A DNA stretch of 64,000 bases from Acanthosepion pharaonis (Eukaryota > Mollusca > Cephalopoda > Sepiida > Sepiidae). Positions 56,601 through 64,000 of this stretch are shown piece by piece. The stretch covers positions 4,410,001 to 4,474,000 of the forward strand of contig CAHIKZ030004724.1 of assembly GCA_903632075.3 (NCBI GenBank), in the 5' to 3' direction. Numbering within the stretch: position 1 is the first letter of the stretch; each line of letters opens with the position of its first letter. Below the pieces are notes generated by a model, which was not told the origin of the DNA, did not search any database, and saw nothing but the letters and a program-made list of their open reading frames with translations. The position numbers and the translations under genes were made by a program.

Positions 56601-59600
56601 AAAGATGAAAAGAATACTAGTCAAAAATGAATAATAAATGGCAAATGCTTCATTTGAGAAATTTAGATAACTTAAGTCTGTTTCATTTCATTTCTTTCTT
56701 GGTGTAAATAAGCAAGAGAAAAAGATGAAAGAAATACTAGTCAAAATGAATAATAATTGGCAATGCTTCATTTGAGAAATTTAGATAACATAAGTCTGTT
56801 TCATTTCATTTTTACTTGGTGTAAATAAGCAAGAGAAAAAAAGATGAAAGAAATACTAGTCAAAAATGAATAATAATTGGCAATGCTTCATTTGAGAAAT
56901 TTAGATAACATAAGTCTGTTTCATTTCATTTCTTACTTGGTGTAAATAAGCAAAGAAAAAAGATGAAAGAAATACTAGTCAAAATGAATAATAAATGAAT
57001 TTAATTTAATTGTCTATTTCATTTCAACTTGGTGTAAATCATTTGAGAAATTTCAAAAAGAATAATAATTGAGCTTCATTTGAGAAATTTGATTTCTGTT
57101 TCATTTCATTTCTTACTTGGTGTAAATAAGCAAGAGAAAAAGATGAAAGAAATACTAGTCAAAAATGAATAATAATTGGCAATGCTTCATTTGAGAAATT
57201 TAGATAACATAAGTCTGTTTCATTTCATTTCTTACTTGGTGTAAATAAGCAAGAGAAAAAAGATGAAAGAAATACTAGTCAAAAATGAATAATAATTGGC
57301 AATGCTTCATTTGAGAAATTTAGATAACATAAGTCTATTTCATTTCATTTCTTCTTGGTGATAACAGTCAAAAAGTCTGTTTAGATAACATAAGTTGTTT
57401 CATTTCATTTCTTACTTGGTGTAAATAAGCAAGAAAAAAAAAAGATGAAAGAAATTTAGATAAATAACTAAATAAGCAAAAAAAAAGATGAAAGAAATAC
57501 TAGTCAAAAATGAATAATAAATGGCATTTCATTTCATTTGAGAAATTTAGATAACTTAAGCTTCATTTGTTTCATTTCATTTCATTTTTCTTGGTGTAAA
57601 TAAGCAAGAGAAAAAAAAGATGAAAGAATTACTAGTCAAAATGAATAATAATTGGCAATGCTTCATTTGAGAAATTTAGATAACATAAGTCTGTTTCATT
57701 TCATTTCTTACTTGGTGTAAATAAGCAAGAGAAAAAGATGAAAAATAAGTCAAAAATGAATAAAATTGGCAATACTTCAAAGAAATTTAGATAATAAGTC
57801 TGTTTTCATTTCATTTTTCTTGGTGTAAATAAGCAAAAAAAAGATGAAAGAAATACTAGTCAAAAAAAATTTGAGAAATTTAGATAACATAAGTCTGTTT
57901 CATTTCATTTCTTACTTGGTGTAAATAAGAAAAAAGATGAAAGAAATACTAGTCAAAAATGAATAATAATTGGCAATGCTTCATTTGAGAAATTTAGATA
58001 ACATAAGTCTGTTTCATTTCATTTCTTACTTGGTGTAAATAAGCAAGAGAAAAAAAAAGATGAAAGAAATACTAGTCAAAAAATGAATAATAATTGGCAA
58101 TGCTTCATTTGAGAAATTTAGATAACATAAGTCTGTTTCATTTCATTTCTTACTTGGTGTAAATAAGCAAGAGAAAAAAGATGAAAGAAATACTAGTCAA
58201 AAATGAATAATAATTGGCAATGCTTCATTTGAGAAATTTAGATAACTTAAGTCTGTTTCATTTCATTTCTTTGGTGTAAATTTACTAGTCAAAAATGAAT
58301 AATGTAAATAAAGATAACAAGAGAAAAAAGATGAAAAGAAATACTAGTGAAAAAATGAATAATAATTGGCAATGCTTCATTTGAGAAATTTAGATAACAT
58401 AAGTCTGTTTCATTTCATTTCTTACTTGGTGTAAATAAGCAAGAGAAAAAAGATGAAAAAGAAATACTAGTCAAAAATGAATAATAATTGGCAATGCTTC
58501 ATTTGAGAAAATAAGTCTGTTTCATTTCATTTCTTACTTGTAAAGAAAAAAGATGAAAGAAATACTAGTCAAAATGAATAATAATTGGCAATGCTTCATT
58601 TGAGAAATTTAGATAACATAAGTCTGTTTCATTTCATTTCTTACTTGGTGTAAATAAGCAAGAGAAAAAGATGAAAGAAACTAGTCAAAAATGAATAATA
58701 ATGCTTCATTTGAGAAATTATAACATAAGTCTGTTTCATTTCATTTCTTTCTTGGTGAACTTCATAATTTCATTTCTTACTTGTGTAAAATAAGCAAAGA
58801 AAAAATGAAAAGAAATACTAGTCAAAAATGAATAATAATTGGCAATGCTTCATTTGAGAAATTTAGATAACTTAAGTCTCAAACTTGGTGTAAATAAGCA
58901 AGAGAAAAAAGATGAACAAAATACTAGTCAAAAAAATAATAATTGGCAATCTTCATTTTTTTTGATAACATAAGTCTGTTTATTTCTTACTTGGTGTAAA
59001 TAAGCAAGAGAAAAAAAAGAAAGAAAAACATAGTCAAAAAATAATAATTGGCAATACTTCATTTGAGAATAACATAAGTCTGTTTCATTTCAGAAAGAAA
59101 AAAATGAAAGAAATACTAGTCAAAAAATAAAATTGGACATTTGAGAAAAGATAACAAATTTTCATTTCATTTACTTGGTGTAAATAAGCAAGAGAAAAAA
59201 GATGAAAGAGTCAAAAATGAATAATAATTGGCAATGCTTCATTTGAAAATTTATAACATAAGTCTGTTTCATTTCATTTCTTACTTGGTGTAAATAAGCA
59301 AAGAGAAAAAAGATGGGTCAAAAATGAATAATAATTGGCAATGCTTCATTTGAGAAATTTAGATAACAAGTCTGTTTCATTTCATTTCTTACTTGGTGTA
59401 AATAAGCAAAGAAGGTCCACTAGCTTCAAAAGAACATAGCGGACAATGCTTCAGAGAAATTTAGATAACATAAGTCTGTTTCATTTCATTTCTTACTTGG
59501 TGTAAATAAGCAAGAAAAAAGAAATGTCCAAAAAGGAATAAAAGAAATTTAGATAACATTTCTGTTCATTTCATTTCTTATAAGTCAAAATGAATAATAT

Positions 59601-60545
59601 TATGCTTATTTATATATTTATTTCATTTCTTATATAAATATGAAAGAAATATAGTCAAAAAAATGAATAATAATTAGCAATGCTTCATTTGAAATTTAGA
59701 TAACATAATGTTTCATTTCATTTCTTACTTGGTGTAAATAACAGAAAAAGATGAAAAAAATACTAGTCAAAAATGAATAATAATTGGCAATGCTTCATTT
59801 GAAATTTAGATAACATAAGTCTGTTTCAAATTTCTTACTTGGTGTAAATAAGCAAGAGAAAAAAGATGAAAAAAATACTAGTCAAAAATGAATAATAATT
59901 GGCAATGCTTCATTTGAAATTTAGATAACATGAGTCTGTTTCATTCATTTCTTACTTGTGTAAACGATGGCAATGTTAGATGTCTTTGGTGAAATGTAAA
60001 TAAGCAAGAGAAAAAATGAAAAGAAATACTAGTCAAAAATGAATAATAATTGTCACTTCATTTGTGAAATTTAGATAACGCTAATTTTCTGTTTCATTTC
60101 ATTTCTTCTTGGTGTAAATAAATAAGCAAGAAAAAAGATGAAAGAAATGGGAAAATGAATAATAATTGGCAATGCTTCATTTGAAAATTTAGATAACATA
60201 AGTCTGTTTCATTTTCATTTGAGTAAATAAGCAAGAAAAAAGATGAAAAGAAATCTAGTCAAAATGAATAATAAAATCTGAAGAAAGAACAATGCTTCAA
60301 GAAATTTATATTAAGTAGTTTCAATTTCTTACTTGGTGTAAATAAAAGAGAAAAAAGATGAAAAAATACTAGTCAAAGTTATAATTGCAATACTTCATTT
60401 GAGAAATTTAGATAACATGAGTCTGTTTCATTTCATTTCTTACTCAGTAAATAAATAAGCAAGAAAAAAAGGAAAAAAAATTCAAAAATGAATAAAGAAA
60501 ATAGAAATTTAATAACATAAGTCTGTTTCATTTCATTATATATAT
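38683..60545 (+). repeat. 120-bp satellite array (~22 kb)
   Basis: Head-to-tail units of exactly 120 bp where regular (for example unit starts at 38761, 38881, 39001, 39121). Key words in order: 'agtctgtttcatttcatttc', 'ttacttggtgtaaataagca', 'agagaaaaaagatgaaagaa', 'atactagtcaaaaatgaata', 'ataattggcaatgcttcatt', 'tgagaaatttagataatgta'. At 120 bp per unit the span could hold up to about 180 units; the true number is lower because many are truncated. The most variable part is the unit junction (ataatgta, ataacata, ataacttaa, ataagta). Well-ordered stretches (38.7-41.5, 49.0-50.8, 51.5-52.8, 53.3-55.4 kb) alternate with scrambled ones (42.6-48.9, 50.9-51.5, 55.8-57.1, 58.7-60.5 kb). No open frame longer than about 67 codons. 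The array has no relation to a known gene. Confidence 0.95.
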
Positions 60546-60555
60546 AAAAAGAATA

Positions 60556-60700
60556 ATATTCTGTCATTTCAAAATAAAGTATGACACATGAAATTTTTAG
60601 TTTGATATTTCCGAATCAGACATCAAAATTATTTTCTAAGATTGTAAATGGACTAAAAATGAGTTGTTGTCCAGATATTTTCCAGTTCCATCAACTATTG
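60556..60700 (+). repeat. Duplicated segment, partner of 36.77-36.89 kb
   Basis: See 36774-36890. It starts immediately after the last recognisable satellite fragment, in the same orientation as its partner. Confidence 0.85.
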
Positions 60701-60908
60701 GGCGTTGACATATGTTATGTCTTTACTCTTGCTTCTTATGTCTGTTGTAGAAATGGTGCCTAAATGGCTCCAGTTAATAATTATTATTGGCTTCCGACAG
60801 TTCAGAAACAGAAGCATAATTCCTGCTGAGGAAGTGGAACATATACTTCATTCAGATCTTCAGCACGGTAGTGTATGAGTATTTACCTACCTCATCGTAG
60901 TGGCAGGA

Positions 60909-61046
60909 GGTGACACATGGTAGGTTTAAATGTTGGTTACCATACTCGTGCATATGAGCCAAGGAGAAAACTTGCTTCGTCGCCATGACCACAGTCATGT
61001 TGGCATTGGTATCCACCAACTCCCACATGAGTGATGTGACATTGTA
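60909..61046 (+). repeat. Dispersed repeat family D, copy 2
   Basis: 'gtgacacatggtaggtttaa', 'gaaaacttgcttcgtcgcca', 'ttggcattggtatccaccaa'. Diverged from copy 3, which follows about 290 bp later. Confidence 0.55.
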
Positions 61047-61197
61047 GGGTTCAAATCACTGAGATTAGGTTTCCTTCATCATGCAACCATGAAGTGCCCA
61101 AATGAAGAAATAGGACAGAGAGGAGGAGACCGGATACTACACTTTGATCCCATCCTGAATACAGCGGGAGAAAATATACACACATCCCTACTGTAGT

Positions 61198-61330
61198 AGG
61201 ATTTGATACAATGTGTGTTGCGAATACAGGGCAAGGACAAAAAAAAACTTGCTCAGTCCCCGCAACCATTGTCACGCTGGCCTAGATATCTACCAACACT
61301 CCTTCTTTAGTGCTATGAGGTAGGTGTTGC
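61198..61330 (+). repeat. Dispersed repeat family D, copy 3
   Basis: 'aacttgctcagtccccgcaa', 'ccattgtcacgctggcctag', 'tagtgctatgaggtaggtg'. With copy 2 it forms a diverged tandem pair. Confidence 0.55.
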
Positions 61331-61477
61331 AGCATGATGGAATCTCCAGAAGCAGGCTTCCCCATAGTTTAGAGAGAACAGAAACTACACTTTGAGCTCA
61401 TATTAAAGGTAAGGCAAAGGAGACATGATCAGAGGTAGTAAAGCATAATGTTTCTAAATACAAACAAAGTCTAGTAT

Positions 61478-61558
61478 ATGTTGATTTTCTAAGCGTTGTT
61501 TAGATATGGCACAAGGCTGAGAGTATGGAGCACCAAGTAAACTCATTAGTAATGAGGA
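61478..61558 (-). mobile_element. tRNA-derived SINE, body fragment
   Basis: The minus strand reads 'ctctcagccttgtgccatat', 'ctaaacaacgcttagaaaat', matching 'ctttcggctttgtgccacat', 'ctaagctacgcttggaaaat' at 27.23-27.27 kb. The tRNA head is missing. Confidence 0.65.
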
Positions 61559-61678
61559 AGTTCTGCTTGGAAAATGGATCACTAATGGTTTGCTGTTTTT
61601 GTTTCTCAAGTTAATCGCTATTTTTCAAAAATATTTTTCTTCATATGAATTGTAAAATTTTTAGTGTTTTCAATTTAG

Positions 61679-61686
61679 AAAAAAAA
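61679..61686 (-). terminator. Pol III terminator of tRNA-Gly
   Basis: Eight A on the plus strand, giving a U run on the transcript a few bases after the tRNA 3' end. Confidence 0.85.
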
Positions 61687-61691
61687 TATCA

Positions 61692-61763
61692 TGCGTCGGC
61701 CGGGAGTCGAACCCGGATCGGCTGCTTGGAAGGCAACCATGCTAACCGTTACACCACCGACGC
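61692..61763 (-). tRNA. tRNA-Gly(UCC): tRNA-Gly (anticodon UCC)
   Basis: 72 nt including discriminator A. The acceptor stem GCGTCGG/CCGACGC pairs fully; the anticodon stem GTTGC/GCAGC closes a CTTCCAA loop with anticodon TCC; the T arm CCGGG/CCCGG holds TTCGACT. Internal promoter: A box 'tggtgtaacggttagc', B box 'ggttcgactcc'. A U-run terminator follows. CCA is not encoded, as is normal in eukaryotes. No intron. All stems are intact, so it is likely a functional gene. It decodes GGA (and GGG by wobble). Confidence 0.97.
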
Positions 61764-62770
61764 TGATCTTGAGCAGTGGCTTTTTCTGATGCATTATAAA
61801 TTTAATTGGTAATAGTATTGTTTTCACGCAGTCTCGTAAATTTTAAGTTTTTATTTTCTAATCTTCTCTAGGGACATTTTAAAATGCAAAATATCGAAAA
61901 GAAATGTACAAAATGAAAAATAAGAGAAAATTACAACTAGACATTAATTTTTCTACTGCTTCTATTACACCGAATAACTTTTTCCAGTTTCCTCTTTCTG
62001 GTGTTACTGTTAGAACTCTTCATCTCTCGGATGCAACTATCTTTATTTCATCACGAACAATAACGACGGGACTTATTTTTGTTTGTTAAATAAGACAAAA
62101 CAATAATTACAATTATTCCATAGATATTTTATTGTAACAAGATTTAAAAAAAAAAAAATATATCACGGATGGTGTATTTTGTCTTTTCGAGGCTACCATA
62201 TTATTTTCACACACACACACACACACGCACACTGTTTTAGAATTTATTTTTATTCTCGTCTAAAGAATTTGTTCGTAATTTTTGTATTTTCAGGGCGTTT
62301 TCATTTTATGGAATAAATTTGTGTTTATGTTCAGTTTGATTTTATCAACTGATTCTCTTGCATTTGAAATACAAATTTAGTCTTTCTTTATGCATTACTA
62401 AAATTTTAAAACCAAAAAAAAATCTTTTGTTTGATGTTCATGACTTTTTTTTCACCATAATTTATTTTTCTAATAAAAAAAAAACTATTTTGAAGATCTA
62501 CAGAACATTTTTGGTTTGTTCACGAATCCCAATTCCCAATATTTTTTCTAAGAAAAAGAAAGAAAACAATCTTCTCTACAAATAAAATTACTACCTCGTA
62601 CGTGTACGTACAACCTAAACGTAAAAAAAACTGTCAAAAACAAAAAAAGTAAATGATAGAAAAAATTAAACGATTTCAAAATATGAATAAATTTAAAAAG
62701 AAAAGAAAAATTATTTTTATCCGAAAATATTTTATTTTAATATTGATTAAAAAAAGAACCTTAATTATTT
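61764..62770. other. No recognisable feature
   Basis: AT-rich spacer between the two tRNA genes, with a short (CA)n tract (62211-62226). Open frames at 61904-62089 and 62358-62585 look like chance. Confidence 0.5.
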
Positions 62771-62792
62771 AAAAAAAAAAAAAAAAAAAAAA
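62771..62792 (-). terminator. Pol III terminator of tRNA-Thr
   Basis: Run of 22 A on the plus strand, giving a long U run about 15 nt after the tRNA 3' end. Confidence 0.85.
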
Positions 62793-62807
62793 GTTGCAAC
62801 TATCTGC

Positions 62808-62881
62808 AGGCTCCAGGGGGATTCGAACCCTCGACCTCCAGTTTACTAGACTGGCGCTCTAACCAACTGAGCTATGGAGCC
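62808..62881 (-). tRNA. tRNA-Thr(AGU): tRNA-Thr (anticodon AGU)
   Basis: 74 nt including discriminator T. Acceptor stem GGCTCCA/TGGAGCC; D arm GCTC/GAGC; anticodon stem CCAGT/ACTGG closing CTAGTAA with anticodon AGT (A34 is normally edited to inosine, reading ACU, ACC and ACA); T arm with TTCGAAT and one A-C mismatch in its stem. A box 'tagctcagttgg', B box 'ggttcgaatcc'. No intron. Likely functional; the mismatch is the only blemish. Confidence 0.97.
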
Positions 62882-64000
62882 ATATGAGTTCTCGCCGTCG
62901 CCAAGATACCTCAAATAACTACCGTCCGCCATTTTTGGCTTGGAGTAAAAAATAGAATTTATTTACAATTGTATTTTCCAACAAATCTCTTATCTAGGTA
63001 ATATTTATTTTATTCTAAAGAAATATTTCTTACAATTATTTTAAACTCAATCTATAAGAAATCATTTTATTTCTATACTTTTATTATATAGTAAATAAAT
63101 AATTGCATTCAGTCAGTTATTTAATTGTATAACGCGTGTCTTCGTTCTTTATGACCATTCTTACTTGAATAAAAACGTTTATTGTTTTTGTTTAGTTTTT
63201 TTTAAAGTAATTCTTTGTTTTAAATGTTTATTCATAGGGAAATGTACAAGTTAGCGTATTTTTTAAATAATATTTTTTCAAACGATAACAAATATTTCCA
63301 AATTTTACTTGGAACACGAAAAGATATTTTTAATCGCCTCCATTGGGGCATTTGGATTCGGCATTCATTGGTATTCTAAGATTCTTCATTATAAAATTAA
63401 AATTACATGGTGTTTTTAACACGTTTTCATGTAAATTTGACAATATGAATTCAAAAGTTAGTTATTCATATTTAGATACTTTATCTCTAATCCTTGTGTT
63501 TTTAATTTTTTTTCTCTCTTTGTTATACACAACAACTGAAGGTAAAAATAAATGACAAAAAATCTCGAAGTCTTTGGTGTGCGAAAGAAACTTGCTTCAT
63601 GTCCGCCACTAATCGACAGAGTGTGACTGCAAAAAAAAATTGTTTAGGAGTTCCTTTTTAAATAAATTAATCACAACAATAGTTTTAGTTTAATTTTGCA
63701 AATTAAAGAAATCCCGTTTTGACATACAATCATCGTAAAATTTTTGGATTATTTTAAAGATTAATGTTTTTTATTTTCTTCATTGAAAACCTAAATCAAA
63801 TAAAAATGGCTTCCAATATTGAGTCATTTCAGAAACATTCATTATTTTAAAAGGCAGTCAGAATCTTTTTCCGCTGATGTCGAAAAAGAATAATTTTAAC
63901 ATTTTTTTGATGTTACAGAAAGAAATACGTCTCCCAACATGTAGTCCTCCAGATATTTCTGAAAGATATTTTAGCGAGTTATCCATTCTCTTTTGAAAAG
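62882..64000. other. No recognisable gene
   Basis: AT-rich to the window end. On the minus strand 'aaaaatggcggac' (about 62925-62937) resembles a YY1 site; this alone does not support a promoter. The open frame at 63343-63555 has no domain I recognise. Confidence 0.4.

Noticed and set aside
38683..60545. Array as a CRISPR or as a coding repeat protein
   Set aside because: Units are directly adjacent with no unique spacers, the context is eukaryotic, and every frame is interrupted within about 67 codons.
62925..62937. YY1-like site as a promoter of a gene beyond the window
   Set aside because: A single short motif in AT-rich sequence is not enough.

Overview
The window is eukaryotic, AT-rich and dominated by repeats. 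I find no host protein-coding exon I can support. Intact eukaryotic tRNA genes with Pol III terminators, an invertebrate-like 5S rRNA-derived repeat, tRNA-derived SINEs, a Penelope-like element (PLE), LINE remnants, Tc1, hAT-like and pogo-like DNA elements and very many (TA)n, (GATA)n, (GA)n and (CA)n tracts point to an invertebrate animal. A mollusc, and most probably a cephalopod such as an octopus, is my best guess; this is inference from the repeat repertoire, not from a gene.

Layout. 1-6.1 kb: sequence with one 5S-derived element, a 26-bp minisatellite and microsatellites. 7.17-9.58 kb: four head-to-tail, 5'-truncated copies of a non-LTR retrotransposon with a restriction-like endonuclease, each ending in a TAA-type tail; one copy is interrupted by a hAT-like MITE. 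10.05-10.65 kb: a second, inverted 5S-derived element flanked by ~110-bp direct repeats. 11.5-14.0 kb: AT-rich DNA with nothing recognisable. 14.0-21.2 kb: decayed LINE fragments from at least three families, a 42-bp minisatellite, a Ty3/gypsy RT relic and a third 5S fragment. 23.04-26.6 kb: a decayed PLE (RT plus GIY-YIG endonuclease) between two direct repeats that look like its terminal repeats, one holding a hammerhead-ribozyme-like core, with a truncated Tc1 element nested inside. 27.1-38.6 kb: SINEs, MITEs, a fold-back element, LINE relics and several dispersed families.

38.68-60.55 kb: a ~22-kb array of a 120-bp satellite, regular in places and heavily scrambled in others. Single copies of satellite-like sequence lie outside it (about 32.2, 34.8 and 38.1 kb), next to a dispersed tRNA-SINE-like family, suggesting where the satellite came from. 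Sequence just after the array matches sequence ~1.9 kb before it. 60.6-64 kb: dispersed repeats and two intact tRNA genes, tRNA-Gly(UCC) and tRNA-Thr(AGU), both on the minus strand.

The only genes likely to be functional here are the two tRNAs. All protein-coding relics belong to mobile elements and carry stops, frameshifts or lost catalytic residues. The observations I rate highest are the PLE with a candidate hammerhead ribozyme, the tandem TAA-targeted retrotransposon pile-up, the extended 5S-derived element, and the satellite with its putative dispersed precursor.
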